Assembly (NCBI RefSeq): GCF_003668555.1
Contig: NZ_RCWN01000001.1
Coordinates: 124,001 to 188,000 of the forward strand
DNA: 64,000 nucleotides
From: Notoacmeibacter ruber
GTDB taxonomy: Bacteria > Pseudomonadota > Alphaproteobacteria > Rhizobiales > Rhizobiaceae
Direction of reading: 5' to 3'
Shown here piece after piece: positions 1-8,918 of this stretch (position 1 is the stretch's first letter; each line of letters begins with the position of its first letter). The notes beneath the pieces are model-generated. The model made no database searches. It had not been told where the DNA came from and saw only the letters and a list, made by a program, of their open reading frames with translations. A program made the translations under genes and the position numbers.

Positions 1-2
1 TC

Positions 3-635
3 GCCAATGGCGGCTATCGCCCGATGCTTCACATGATCGATCGCGTTGAAGACCGCAATGGACGTGTTCTCTACCGCTTCGAAGGCAACGCCCCGCGTGT
101 CCTGTCCGAAGAAGCGCTTGGCATGATGAACTACATGATGAACGGCACCATCGAAGCGGGCACGGGTCGCAATGCCGCGTTCGGCTGGCCCGCAGCCGGC
201 AAGACCGGCACGACCAATAAAAGTCGCGATGCATGGTTCGTCGGCTATACGGCCAATCTCGTCACTGCCGTCTGGTTCGGCAATGATGATGGCGAGCCCA
301 TGAAAAACGTGACCGGCGGCTCGATGCCTGCCCGGGCGTGGAAAGAGTTCATGCAGACGGCGCATCAGGGCCTTGCCACGCGGCCGCTACCCGGCCATTT
401 CGTTCCGTCCCTTTCGCCAGGCGTTCCTATGGCGCAGCACGGTGACGGGCCTGTCGGGTCGGTCAATGCCGGTAACAGGTTCGATGAAACCGAAGCCAAG
501 ATCCGCCACATCATATCCGGCGGACAGAGAGGCGACCCCCGTGAGGTGCGGCCCGAGGTGGGCGTCGGTGACCGGGTTATCGGACGGGTTCGCGATGGAG
601 CCGACGGCTTCCTGGATCGCATCTTCGGCCGCTGA
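3..635 (+). CDS. Penicillin-binding protein 1A-type, C-terminal fragment (partial)
   Basis: This is the 3' end of a class A penicillin-binding protein, a periplasmic membrane-anchored enzyme that polymerises and cross-links peptidoglycan. The gene begins before the window, so the glycosyltransferase domain and the SxxK serine are not seen. What remains is the end of the transpeptidase domain: the KTGTT box near base 201, followed by a DAWFVGYT segment and an AVWFGNDD segment typical of this family, then a low-complexity tail of about 80 residues rich in Gly, Arg and Asp. Family assignment is firm. The exact member (mrcA or a paralogue) cannot be fixed from the fragment. Confidence 0.9.
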   Translation, partial: ANGGYRPMLHMIDRVEDRNGRVLYRFEGNAPRVLSEEALGMMNYMMNGTIEAGTGRNAAFGWPAAGKTGTTNKSRDAWFVGYTANLVTAVWFGNDDGEPMKNVTGGSMPARAWKEFMQTAHQGLATRPLPGHFVPSLSPGVPMAQHGDGPVGSVNAGNRFDETEAKIRHIISGGQRGDPREVRPEVGVGDRVIGRVRDGADGFLDRIFGR

Positions 636-707
636 ACCGGCCAGCCGCAACTCAATCATTCCAAGACAGCCCCGCCTTTGCGGTGGCAAAGCAGAACCGA
701 GGTCGAA

Positions 708-1322
708 ATGTTCGAGTGGGTAACCGGACTTCTGGAGCGGGGCGGCTATTTCGTCATTGCCCTTCTCATGTTTCTGGAGAACGTCTTCCCGCCGATTCCG
801 TCCGAAGTGATCATGCCGCTGGCGGGCTTCAACGCCGCCCGCGGCGAACACAACATCATCGCGGTCATCGTGGCCGGCTCGCTCGGTTCGCTCGCGGGCG
901 CGCTTCTCTGGTATTATATCGGCCTTTGGATCGGTACCGAGGGGCTGAAGCGCTTTTCGAAACGTCACGGCCGCCTGCTCACCCTGACGCCGCAGGAGAT
1001 CGATCAGGCGGATAAATGGTTCGAGCGGTACGGCACATGGGCCGTGCTGTTCGGGCGGCTGATCCCGACGGTGCGCACCTTCATCTCCGTGCCTGCGGGC
1101 ATCAGCGACATGACCCTGCGGCGCTTTCTTCTCTTCACGGCCATCGGTACGGTCATATGGACAGCCTTTCTGGCCCTGGCGGGCTGGTGGCTTCAGGACC
1201 GCTATGAGCAGGTTTCCGGCTGGATGGGGCCCGTCTCCAATGTCGTGGTCGGCATTATCGTTCTCGCCTATCTCTATCGGGTCGTAACGTTTCGGCGGAA
1301 AGTGCCGAAAGAAGAACGATAA
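708..1322 (+). CDS. DedA family membrane protein
   Basis: A 204-residue integral membrane protein of the DedA (SNARE-associated/VTT) family. Members are inner-membrane proteins needed for envelope homeostasis, and several are linked to undecaprenyl-phosphate or phospholipid flipping. Visible are the N-terminal FLENVFPPIPSEVI segment, a GxxxG-rich helix near residue 65, and the FGRLIPTVRTFISVPAG motif near residue 120 that defines the family. The ATG at 708 is preferred over an upstream TTG at 678 because a GAGGT sequence precedes it and the protein then starts at the normal family N-terminus. It may be read together with the preceding penicillin-binding protein gene, 72 bases away. Confidence 0.9.
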   Translation: MFEWVTGLLERGGYFVIALLMFLENVFPPIPSEVIMPLAGFNAARGEHNIIAVIVAGSLGSLAGALLWYYIGLWIGTEGLKRFSKRHGRLLTLTPQEIDQADKWFERYGTWAVLFGRLIPTVRTFISVPAGISDMTLRRFLLFTAIGTVIWTAFLALAGWWLQDRYEQVSGWMGPVSNVVVGIIVLAYLYRVVTFRRKVPKEER

Positions 1323-1353
1323 AAGCGAAACGGGCCACCCAAGGGCGGCCCGT
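1321..1353 (-). terminator. Rho-independent terminator of the host-attachment gene
   Basis: A 7-bp stem (ACGGGCC / GGCCCGT at 1330-1336 and 1347-1353) is followed, on the minus strand, by TTTCGCTTTT. It lies just past the stop of the minus-strand gene and abuts the stop of the convergent dedA gene. Confidence 0.6.
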
Positions 1354-1376
1354 CCAGCATCAGAACTTGTATTATC

Positions 1377-1829
1377 TCAGCTCTGTAGAATTTTCTCGAT
1401 CTCGTAGATCGGGTGATTGGCCAGTTCCTTGTCCACTTCACCGACGATCTTGTCGGACACTTCCTTGTGATACTCCTTGCGCATATCGCCGAGAATGCGC
1501 GGTGGCGCGGCGACGATCAGGCGATCAATCTTGCCGCTATGCGCCATCTTGTAGAGCTTATCCGCGAGGTCCCGGGCAAAGCGCTCCTGACCTAGGCGAT
1601 GCCAGTCCGTGTCCTCGACTGCGCTTTTCTGCGCGCCGCCGGCCCCGGCATCGTTCAACCGGCCCCGCCGATTGGCGCTCTGCTCACGATTTGGCGGGTT
1701 TTCGTGATGCTCTTCGCGGAAGACGTCGAGGTTTGGGTAATCGTCATCGCCTTCATTGCGAAGGAAAAGCGCCTTCTCCCCATCGGCGATGAGTATGATA
1801 TCGCCATGCTGCATCTTAAAATCAGCCAT
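1377..1829 (-). CDS. Host attachment family protein (PF10116-like)
   Basis: A 150-residue cytoplasmic protein of the 'protein required for attachment to host cells' family, widespread in rhizobia, named after an Agrobacterium attachment locus. The biochemical role is not established; the fold resembles the eRF1/Pelota central domain. Evidence is the family pattern: ADGEKALFLRN near the N-terminus, a variable Asn/Arg-rich linker, FARDLADKLYKMAHSGKIDRLIVAAPPRILGDMRKEYHKEV, and a conserved end with the HPIYEIEKIL segment. Length matches the family. It has its own terminator and is followed upstream by a small acidic protein gene read in the same direction. Confidence 0.8.
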   Translation of the reverse strand: MADFKMQHGDIILIADGEKALFLRNEGDDDYPNLDVFREEHHENPPNREQSANRRGRLNDAGAGGAQKSAVEDTDWHRLGQERFARDLADKLYKMAHSGKIDRLIVAAPPRILGDMRKEYHKEVSDKIVGEVDKELANHPIYEIEKILQS

Positions 1830-1876
1830 TGGTAAATCCCTTTTTCTTATATCTGAACAAGCGCAAACGCAGTCGA

Positions 1877-2107
1877 TCAGCCATTATCGCCTTGATCGGC
1901 CTCATCGCTCTTGGTCACGCGCGTGGCGCCGGCAGGCTTTTCGAAGGATCGTTTTTCCTCGTCCTCCTTGGCGATCTTTTTGGCGGGCTGCCCGCCGCTC
2001 GTTCCCTGCTGATCGACATTGTTGGGGACGCCGAACGATTCCGACGTTTCAAGACGGGTCTGACGTTCCCCCTTCTTCTCAAGCATTTCGCGCGTTTCTC
2101 CTGCCAT
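1877..2107 (-). CDS. Small hydrophilic protein, function unknown
   Basis: A 76-residue, highly charged protein with no membrane segment, starting MAGETREMLEKKGERQ. I do not recognise a family. It is rich in Lys, Glu, Gln and Asp, resembling small intrinsically disordered stress proteins. The ATG at 2107 is chosen over an upstream in-frame ATG at 2161 because a GGAAGGAAA purine tract lies just before it. It is 47 bases upstream of the host-attachment gene on the same strand, so the two may be cotranscribed. Confidence 0.55.
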   Translation of the reverse strand: MAGETREMLEKKGERQTRLETSESFGVPNNVDQQGTSGGQPAKKIAKEDEEKRSFEKPAGATRVTKSDEADQGDNG

Positions 2108-2340
2108 GGGAGTTTCCTTCCGTCTCCTTGTGTCGTCGTGAAGCAACGCGGACCAAGGCACCCGCGTTCCGCAATCCGCACAGCGGAATGGCTTTGCATT
2201 GATTGAGCGTTTGACGAAAAAGCCGTTGCGCCTTGCCTGCTGAAAGGCACCGCCATTTCTTCAGACTATGGCGCGCTCATCCCATCTTTAGTCCCAACAT
2301 GGCGGAAACCGCATTCCGCCGAAATGCACGGAGCGAAAGC

Positions 2341-2625
2341 GTGGCTCTTAAGGTCCTGACAGCAAACCGTCTGACAGATGGCGAGGTCGTCTACTTCAAC
2401 CAGGAAGATGGGTGGATCCATACCCTGTCCAATGCCTCGGTTGGCAGTGACGAGGAGACGGTCGCGGCTCTCAACGAAGCCGGCGCAGCCTCTGCGGCGC
2501 GCAATGAGGTTGTGGACGTCAATCTGATTGATGTCTTTCAGGAGGGCAGCGCGCTTCGCCCCGCCAGGCTTCGCGAGATCATTCGCGCAGCCGGCCCGAC
2601 CACTCATCCCGAATTCGCCCGTTAG
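2341..2625 (+). CDS. DUF2849 domain-containing protein, first gene of the sulfite reductase cluster
   Basis: A 94-residue protein beginning (M/V)ALKVLTANRLTDGEVVYF, which matches the DUF2849 family found almost only upstream of cysI in alphaproteobacteria. Its function is unknown, and a role in siroheme enzyme assembly or sulfite reduction is inferred from linkage. The GTG at 2341 is preferred because GGAGCGA lies directly upstream and the protein then matches the usual length; ATG codons at 2299 and 2233 would add a non-conserved extension. It ends 11 bases before cysI, so they are almost certainly one operon. Confidence 0.75.
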   Translation: MALKVLTANRLTDGEVVYFNQEDGWIHTLSNASVGSDEETVAALNEAGAASAARNEVVDVNLIDVFQEGSALRPARLREIIRAAGPTTHPEFAR

Positions 2626-2636
2626 GACGAGATCTC

Positions 2637-4301
2637 ATGTATCGTTATGATGAATTCGATGCCGCGTTTGTTGCGGCCCGTACCCGGGAATTTTCCGATC
2701 AGGTGCAGCGTCGCCTTTCGGGAGACCTGACCGAAGACCAGTTCAAGCCGCTGCGGCTGATGAATGGCGTCTACTTGCAACTGCACGCCTATATGCTGCG
2801 CGTCGCGGTTCCCTATGGAACGCTGAATGGTCGCCAGATGCACAAGCTGGCGCACATCGCGCGGACCTATGACCGCGGATACGGCCATTTCACCACGCGC
2901 CAGAACATCCAGTTCAACTGGCCGAAACTGTCGGATATTCCGACCATTCTGGAAGAGTTGGCCGAAGTCGAGATGCACGCCATCCAGACCTCCGGTAACT
3001 GCATCCGCAACGTGACGAGCGACCAGTTCGCCGGCGCGGCCGCCGACGAGGTTGCCGATCCGCGCCCCTATGCGGAGATCCTGCGTCAGTGGTCTTCTAT
3101 CCATCCCGAATTCAGCTATCTGCCGCGCAAGTTCAAGATCGCCATTACCGGAGCCGAGGATGACCGCGCTGCCATTCAGTTTCACGATATCGGCCTGCAG
3201 GTGAAGAAGAATGAGGCGGGCGAGCTTGGCTTTGCCGTCTATGTCGGCGGTGGCCAGGGGCGGACGCCCGTCATCGCCAAGCTGATTGCCGAGTTCGTTC
3301 CGGAAGAGCATCTGCTTTCCTACGTTACGGCCATTTTGCGGGTCTACAATCTGTATGGCCGGCGCGACAACAAGTACAAGGCGCGCATCAAGATCCTCGT
3401 CAACGAGATGGGCTTGGAGACCTTCAAGGAAGAGGTCGAAGCGGAATGGACGCATCTGAAGGACGGCGAACTGACGCTTCCGGATGAGGACGTAGCCGCT
3501 ATCACCGCCTATTTCGAGCCGCCGGCACTGACGGACCGGGCTGAGGGTGTCGTCACCGAAATCGCCGCGCGCAAGCGTCTGACCGGCTTCGAAGACTGGC
3601 GCCGCCAGAACATTTTCGCTCACCGGCATCCCGACTATGCGGTCGTGACGATCTCACTGAAAGGTATCGGCGAGATCCCGGGCGACGCGACGGCGGATCA
3701 GATGGACGCCATCGCCGAGCTTGCAGAGCAATATTCCTTTGACGAATTGCGTGTGACGCATGAGCAGAACCTCGTCCTGCCACATGTGGCGCGAGCGGAT
3801 TTGCCTGCTGTTTTCGAGCGGCTTGTCGAGATCGGTCTGGCAACGGCAAATGCCGGTCTTGTCACCGACATCATTGCCTGCCCAGGCCTGGATTACTGCG
3901 CCCTTGCCAATGCGCGCTCGATCCCCGTGGCACAGGATATCTCGACCCGGCTCGCCGATCGCCAGCAGGAAATCGGAGAGCTGAAGATCAAGATCTCCGG
4001 CTGCATCAATGCCTGCGGCCACCACCATGTCGGCCATATCGGCATTCTGGGCGTCGAGAAGAAAGGTACCGAACTCTATCAGGTCACACTGGGCGGCTCA
4101 GCCGACCAGCATGCCGCGATCGGCGAAATTATCGGCCGCGGCTTCGCACCCGAGGAAATCGGCGGCGCCATCGAAACCATTGTCGATACTTATCTCGAGG
4201 GACGCCAAGGCGCCGAGGAAGCTTTCCTCGCTTATTTGCACCGCGTCGGCCCCGCACCATTCAAGGAGGCGCTCTATGGCCCTTCATCAAAAGCAGCCTG
4301 A
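2637..4301 (+). CDS. cysI: Sulfite/nitrite reductase hemoprotein (assimilatory sulfite reductase)
   Basis: A 554-residue cytoplasmic siroheme/[4Fe-4S] enzyme that reduces sulfite to sulfide with six electrons. The two ferredoxin-like half domains are visible (HKLAHIARTYDRGYGHFTTRQNIQFNW near residue 75; second copy near residue 360). Cluster and siroheme ligands are the CPGLDYC pair near residue 414 and CINACGHHH near residue 454. The neighbours (cysH, DUF934, DUF2849) point to sulfite rather than nitrite as substrate. Its last 26 bases overlap the start of cysH, suggesting translational coupling. Nitrite reductase is the main alternative within the family. Confidence 0.92.
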   Translation: MYRYDEFDAAFVAARTREFSDQVQRRLSGDLTEDQFKPLRLMNGVYLQLHAYMLRVAVPYGTLNGRQMHKLAHIARTYDRGYGHFTTRQNIQFNWPKLSDIPTILEELAEVEMHAIQTSGNCIRNVTSDQFAGAAADEVADPRPYAEILRQWSSIHPEFSYLPRKFKIAITGAEDDRAAIQFHDIGLQVKKNEAGELGFAVYVGGGQGRTPVIAKLIAEFVPEEHLLSYVTAILRVYNLYGRRDNKYKARIKILVNEMGLETFKEEVEAEWTHLKDGELTLPDEDVAAITAYFEPPALTDRAEGVVTEIAARKRLTGFEDWRRQNIFAHRHPDYAVVTISLKGIGEIPGDATADQMDAIAELAEQYSFDELRVTHEQNLVLPHVARADLPAVFERLVEIGLATANAGLVTDIIACPGLDYCALANARSIPVAQDISTRLADRQQEIGELKIKISGCINACGHHHVGHIGILGVEKKGTELYQVTLGGSADQHAAIGEIIGRGFAPEEIGGAIETIVDTYLEGRQGAEEAFLAYLHRVGPAPFKEALYGPSSKAA

Positions 4302-5019
4302 GAATTTTTCATCGGTCGAGGAACAGGCCGCCTGGCTCGACGAGACCTACGGCCATCTGCCGGCGGCGGAGATCGTCCGTCTGTCGATCGAGCGCTTCTT
4401 TCCCGGCGCAATCGGTACCGTCTCGTCCTTCGGCGCCGATTCAGCCGCCCTCCTGAAGCTGATCGCTGATGTCGATCCGGCGACGCCCGTCATGTTTCTT
4501 GATACGGGGCAGCATTTCGGCGAGACCATGGCGTATCGCGACGATCTTTCAGCAGACCTCGGACTGACCAATCTGCAGATCGTCCATCCCAAGGCCGAGA
4601 TGCTCAGCCGGCTTGACCCGGCGAACGATCTTTACAAGACCGATACCGACCAATGCTGTGATATCCGCAAGGTCGAGCCCATGGCTCGCGCCGTTGCACC
4701 GTTCGATGCGTGGTTCACCGGACGCAAGCGCTATCAAAGTGCACAGCGCGCCGAAATGCCGGTTTTCGAGGCCGTCGGGCCTCGCATCCGCATCAATCCG
4801 CTTGCGCGCTGGACGACGGAAGACCAGGCCAATTTCATGCGCCAGAACGATCTGCGGGAAAATCCGCTGATCGCCTTCGGCTATCTGTCCATTGGCTGCT
4901 TTCCCTGCACACAGCCCTCCACGGATGGCGATGAACGCTCCGGCCGCTGGGCTGGGCAGGCCAAGACGGAGTGCGGTATTCATCTGGAAGGACTCGTCGC
5001 GATGGACGGGCAGGGATAA
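4276..5019 (+). CDS. cysH: Thioredoxin-dependent adenylylsulfate (APS) reductase
   Basis: A 247-residue enzyme reducing adenylylsulfate (or PAPS) to sulfite, the step before CysI. The PAPS-reductase signature SSFGADSAALLKL is near residue 50. The Cys pairs DQCC (about residue 125) and IGCFPC (about 207) are the four ligands of the [4Fe-4S] cluster of the APS-type enzyme, distinguishing it from enterobacterial PAPS reductase. The end ECGIHLEG carries the catalytic Cys of the ECGIH motif. The ATG at 4276 lies inside cysI and is preceded by AAGGAGG at 4263-4269, a strong ribosome binding site. Confidence 0.93.
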   Translation: MALHQKQPENFSSVEEQAAWLDETYGHLPAAEIVRLSIERFFPGAIGTVSSFGADSAALLKLIADVDPATPVMFLDTGQHFGETMAYRDDLSADLGLTNLQIVHPKAEMLSRLDPANDLYKTDTDQCCDIRKVEPMARAVAPFDAWFTGRKRYQSAQRAEMPVFEAVGPRIRINPLARWTTEDQANFMRQNDLRENPLIAFGYLSIGCFPCTQPSTDGDERSGRWAGQAKTECGIHLEGLVAMDGQG

Positions 5020-5022
5020 GCC

Positions 5023-5541
5023 ATGAACGAGCAGAAATCCGCAATCTGGAATGGCGAGACCTTCGTCGAGGATGAGTGGGTCGAGGCCGAGACCATAGAA
5101 GCTCTGGTGAAGTCACGCCCGGCCATCTTGCCGCTGACCGCCTGGCAGGCCCTCGATGACGAGCGTAAGCAGGCCCATGGTGCGCCGATCGGAGTCCGGA
5201 TCGAACCGGGTGACGATATTTCGGCAATCCTGGACCATCTGACCACACTGCCCCTCATCGCCCTTTCCTTTCCGGCCTATACGGACGGACGGAGCTACTC
5301 CAAGGCCGTGCGGCTACGCCGTGCCGGCTATACCGGGACGATCCGGGCTGTCGGCGACGTGCTGTATGATCAGGTCGACCACATGATCCGCACCGGCTTT
5401 TCGGAACTGGCGATCAGCAACGAGCAGACCTTGAAGAAACTCCGGAACGGCGAAGAGCCTGGCATCGACCAGCGCTATCAGCCGTCCCTCGACAAGGAGA
5501 GGAAGACCAACCGTTTCGCCTGGCGGCGTCACGCCGCCTGA
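5023..5541 (+). CDS. DUF934 domain-containing protein (sulfite-reduction accessory)
   Basis: A 172-residue protein of the DUF934 family, annotated elsewhere as an oxidoreductase probably involved in sulfite reduction. No cofactor motif is obvious. The conserved block LPLIALSFPAYTDGRSYSKAVRLRRAGYTGTIRAVGDVLYDQ lies at about residues 77-118. It begins three bases after the cysH stop, completing the operon DUF2849-cysI-cysH-DUF934. Its role is inferred from this constant linkage, possibly electron delivery or enzyme maturation. Confidence 0.82.
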   Translation: MNEQKSAIWNGETFVEDEWVEAETIEALVKSRPAILPLTAWQALDDERKQAHGAPIGVRIEPGDDISAILDHLTTLPLIALSFPAYTDGRSYSKAVRLRRAGYTGTIRAVGDVLYDQVDHMIRTGFSELAISNEQTLKKLRNGEEPGIDQRYQPSLDKERKTNRFAWRRHAA

Positions 5542-5659
5542 GGCTGGCTGGTCTCGTTTCCTAAAACGGCCTGACACCCCTAGCCTGGCCGGCCGCGGCT
5601 TGTCGCTCTTCGTTTGTGGGATATCTCCCGCGGCTGACGGAAGAGCAGGAGCAGCGGGA

Positions 5660-7003
5660 ATGAGCAAGGCGGTCGACGACTATATCAATGATTTCATGGC
5701 GGGGTTGGAAAAGCGCAACCCAGCCGAGACCGAGTTCCACCAGGCCGTCCGCGAAGTCGCCTGTTCCGTCGCGCCCATCTATCTCGACCGCGAAGACTGG
5801 GTCAAAGATCAGCTTCTGGAACGTCTGACCGAGCCGGACCGTATCGTTTCGTTCCGCGTGCCTTGGGAGACCGATGACGGGATGATCCGGGCCAACCGGG
5901 CGTGGCGCGTCCAGTTCAATCACGCCGTCGGCCCCTACAAGGGGGGACTCCGCTTCTCCGACAGCGTAACCGAGAGCGTGCTTAAGTTTCTCGGCTTCGA
6001 ACAGACCTTCAAGAACGCGCTGACAGGCCTGCCAATGGGCGGCGGCAAGGGAGGCTCAAACTTCAACCCCAAGGGCAAGAGCGAGCGCGAAGTGATGCGC
6101 TTCTGCCAGTCGTTGATGAACGAGCTTCACCGGCATATCGGCGAAGATATCGACGTGCCCGCCGGCGATATGGGCGTCGGGCCGCGAGAGATCAGTTTTC
6201 TGTTCGGCCAGTATATCAAGATCAACAATCGCTGGGCCGGCGTGATGACCGGCAAGGGGATCTGTTTCGGCGGCTCAGCGATGCGCACGGAAGCCACCGG
6301 ATGGGGCGTCGTTTATTTTCTGCGCGCCATGCTCCATCGCATCGGTGAGGATATCGAGGGCCGGACGTTCTGCATTTCGGGCGCTGGGAATGTTGCCATT
6401 CACGCGGCGCAAAAGGTTCTCGACTGCAAGGGCACCGTCCTTTCCCTCTCCGATTCCGACGGCACACTCTACTTTCGGGACGGGATGAGCCGCGATGATC
6501 TGGATGCGATCGATACGTTGAAAAGCGAGGGCGGCAGCCTTGCCGATTACGATGGCAAAGGGACATTCCGAAAAGGCAAGACGCCATGGACGATCAAATG
6601 CGACGTCGCGCTGCCTTGCGCCACACAGAACGAAATGGGCGACGATGATGCCAAGGCTCTCATCGATAATGGTGTGATCGCCATCGTGGAAGGCGCCAAT
6701 ATGCCGCTCGCGGCCGACGCCGTCGAACGGGTTCGCAAGGCGAAGATCCTTTACGCGCCCGGCAAGGCCGCCAATGCCGGCGGGGTAGCCGTTTCGGGCC
6801 TGGAGCAGACGCAAAACGCGATGCGGGTCTCTTGGTCCGGCGACGAAGTGAACAAGCGCCTCGTGGAGATCATGGAAGATATCCATGGCCGCTGCCTTGA
6901 GCATGGCACGACGAGTGGCGGGCATGTCGACTATGTCGACGGCGCCAATATCGCGTCGTTTCTCAAAGTGGCGTCAGCCGTCAGAAGTTATGGCGTCTGG
7001 TGA
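5660..7003 (+). CDS. gdhA: NADP-type glutamate dehydrogenase, hexameric
   Basis: A 447-residue enzyme interconverting 2-oxoglutarate plus ammonium and glutamate. Visible motifs are VGPYKGGLRF, the catalytic lysine loop LPMGGGKGGSNF near residue 120, DVPAGDMGVG near 165, and the Rossmann motif CISGAGNVAIHAA near 240. Length matches the about 450-residue hexameric class that uses NADPH for ammonium assimilation; NADPH preference is inferred from the family. The ATG at 5660 (MSKAVDDYINDFM) follows a GCAGCGGGA sequence; the longer in-frame extension to 5600 is not family-like. The gene stands alone, 118 bases after the sulfur operon. Confidence 0.93.
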   Translation: MSKAVDDYINDFMAGLEKRNPAETEFHQAVREVACSVAPIYLDREDWVKDQLLERLTEPDRIVSFRVPWETDDGMIRANRAWRVQFNHAVGPYKGGLRFSDSVTESVLKFLGFEQTFKNALTGLPMGGGKGGSNFNPKGKSEREVMRFCQSLMNELHRHIGEDIDVPAGDMGVGPREISFLFGQYIKINNRWAGVMTGKGICFGGSAMRTEATGWGVVYFLRAMLHRIGEDIEGRTFCISGAGNVAIHAAQKVLDCKGTVLSLSDSDGTLYFRDGMSRDDLDAIDTLKSEGGSLADYDGKGTFRKGKTPWTIKCDVALPCATQNEMGDDDAKALIDNGVIAIVEGANMPLAADAVERVRKAKILYAPGKAANAGGVAVSGLEQTQNAMRVSWSGDEVNKRLVEIMEDIHGRCLEHGTTSGGHVDYVDGANIASFLKVASAVRSYGVW

Positions 7004-7013
7004 GAAACGGGAA

Positions 7014-7037
7014 ACGCCGCTGACCGGTCAGCGGCGT
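7014..7037 (-). terminator. Perfect 24-bp palindrome over the panC stop, probable terminator
   Basis: The left arm ACGCCGCTGACC and its exact complement form a perfect palindrome without a separate loop. It contains the panC stop codon (7028-7030) and, read on the minus strand, is followed by TTTCCCGTTTC. It sits between the convergent gdhA and panC stops and could end transcription from both sides. Confidence 0.6.
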
Positions 7038-7897
7038 GCCTTCTTCACCGGAATATTGTCGATCAGTCTCACGCCGCCGATCGTTGCGGCGGCAAGGAGC
7101 CGTCCCTCGCGGTCGCGTTCATCCATCGGCTGCAGGTCATCGGCACCGACGATTGCGAGATAGTCGATCTTGTCGAAACCGGCTTCCAGAATGACCGCCT
7201 GCGTTCGGTTGAGGGTTCCGGCAAAATCCGCCCCCCCTTCAATGGCATCGACAGCATTTGTCATGGCCTTATAGAGACTCGCCGCTTTCTTCCGGTCCTC
7301 CGGCGAGAGAAGCTGGTTGCGCGATGATAGGGCCAGCCCGTCCTTCTCGCGAATAGTCGGCGCCGCAACGATCTCGACGGGGATGTCCAGATCGCTCACC
7401 ATCCGTTGAATGACGGCGAGCTGCTGAAAATCCTTCTCCCCGAAAACAGCGATATTTGGGCGCGCCTGGTTGAAGAGTTTGCAGACGACGGTTGCGACCC
7501 CGGCAAAATGGCCGGGTCGATGCGCGCCCTCCAGCGGCAAGGCGGGACCCTCGACGATCACGCTTGTGGCAAAGCCCTCGGGATAGATCTCGTCGGGCGC
7601 CGGCGCATAAACCAAGTGAGCGCCAACCTCGCCCAGCAACTCCCGGTCGGTGTCCTCGCTACGAGGATAGTTCGCCAGGTCGGAGCGATTGTTGAATTGC
7701 TTCGGATTGACGAAGACACTCACCACCACCCGATCACATTTCTTCAGGGCGAGACTCACGAGGCTGGTATGGCCTGCGTGAAGCGCACCCATGGTGGGCA
7801 CGAGGCCCACCCTGAACCCATCAGCTTTCCATGCCGCCACCTGGCGGCGCAGTTCATCGATCTGGCGGACCAGCGTGATGGTTTGGCTATCGGCCAT
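7028..7897 (-). CDS. panC: Pantoate--beta-alanine ligase
   Basis: A 289-residue cytoplasmic ligase that joins pantoate and beta-alanine with ATP to give pantothenate, the coenzyme A precursor. It carries the nucleotidyl-transfer motif PTMGALHAGHTSLV near residue 34 (HxGH) and the KMSKS-like region REKDGLALSSRNQLL near residue 190, with FGEKDFQQLAVIQRM between them. Two bases separate its start from the panB stop, so panB-panC is one minus-strand operon. Its stop codon lies inside the palindromic terminator described separately. Confidence 0.95.
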   Translation of the reverse strand: MADSQTITLVRQIDELRRQVAAWKADGFRVGLVPTMGALHAGHTSLVSLALKKCDRVVVSVFVNPKQFNNRSDLANYPRSEDTDRELLGEVGAHLVYAPAPDEIYPEGFATSVIVEGPALPLEGAHRPGHFAGVATVVCKLFNQARPNIAVFGEKDFQQLAVIQRMVSDLDIPVEIVAAPTIREKDGLALSSRNQLLSPEDRKKAASLYKAMTNAVDAIEGGADFAGTLNRTQAVILEAGFDKIDYLAIVGADDLQPMDERDREGRLLAAATIGGVRLIDNIPVKKARR

Positions 7898-7899
7898 TT

Positions 7900-8742
7900 T
7901 CAGTTCCTTGGTGTTTTCGCCTTCGGCGCTTCATCGCCGAAAAGATGTTCGGAGGCTGGAAAACGTCGCGCACGCACTTCCGATGCATAGGAAACGATTG
8001 CGTCTCGCCCGACCTCCGCCCAGTTGCCGTAGCGTTTGACGAATTTCGGCTTGAAGTCCTCGAAGAGACCGAGCATGTCATCGACGACAAGGACCTGACC
8101 GTCGCAATTGGCTGAGGCACCGATGCCGATGGTTGGAATATCGATCGCTTCCGTCACCTTTTCCGCGACCGAAGCGGTCACTTTTTCGATCACGACCGAG
8201 AAAGCGCCGGCTTCTGCGATGGCCCGTGCATCGGCGAGAACGTTTTCGGCGTCCTCTCCTCGACCTTGCACCTTGTAGCCGCCGACCGTGTTGATCGCCT
8301 GAGGAAGCAGGCCGATATGCGCCATGACAGGGATGCCCCGTTCGGTCAGGAAGCGGATCGTCTCCGCCTGCACACGGCCGCCTTCGAGTTTGACCGCGCT
8401 CGCCTGGCCCTCCGTCATCAGGCGCACAGCGCTTGCCAGCGCCTGTTCCGGTCCGGCCTCATATGTGCCGAACGGCAGATCAGCCACGAGGAGCGGGCGG
8501 GTCAAACCGCGCCGTACCGCCTGGGTGTGCATGATCATCATGTCGAGCGTCACGCCAAGCGTCGAGGGCAGGCCGTGCAGGACGACACCGACAGAATCGC
8601 CCACGAGCACCACATCACACTGATCATCCATCAGTTTGGCGATCGGCGTCGTATACGCTGTCAGACAGACAATTGGATCGCCGCCCTTCATCGCCTGAAT
8701 CTGCGGTGGAGTAAGGTTCCTGATGATTCCCGTTGCGCTCAT
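7900..8742 (-). CDS. panB: 3-methyl-2-oxobutanoate hydroxymethyltransferase
   Basis: A 280-residue enzyme making ketopantoate from 2-oxoisovalerate and 5,10-methylene-tetrahydrofolate, the first step to pantothenate. The family blocks are present: [27 protein letters not shown] (metal-binding Asp), [19 protein letters not shown] and [22 protein letters not shown]. The ATG at 8742 is chosen over an upstream start at 8826 because GGGAGG precedes it at the right distance and the protein then starts at the conserved N-terminus ([15 protein letters not shown]). It is the first gene of the panBC operon. Confidence 0.95.
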   Translation of the reverse strand: MSATGIIRNLTPPQIQAMKGGDPIVCLTAYTTPIAKLMDDQCDVVLVGDSVGVVLHGLPSTLGVTLDMMIMHTQAVRRGLTRPLLVADLPFGTYEAGPEQALASAVRLMTEGQASAVKLEGGRVQAETIRFLTERGIPVMAHIGLLPQAINTVGGYKVQGRGEDAENVLADARAIAEAGAFSVVIEKVTASVAEKVTEAIDIPTIGIGASANCDGQVLVVDDMLGLFEDFKPKFVKRYGNWAEVGRDAIVSYASEVRARRFPASEHLFGDEAPKAKTPRN

Positions 8743-8918
8743 TGACGGTCGGCCTCCCTTTCTTCGCCACAGAAGATGCTGCGGCGCGGCACCGTTAACA
8801 TTTTTACCGGCCCTCGCCATAGTCATCTTGTGTGTCGCGGGACCCCGGCAGAAGGTTTAACCCGATGGAAAAGTCCCGGCTCTAGGGTGCTCTGATATCC
8901 TGTTGGGAGGTGCCGCGC

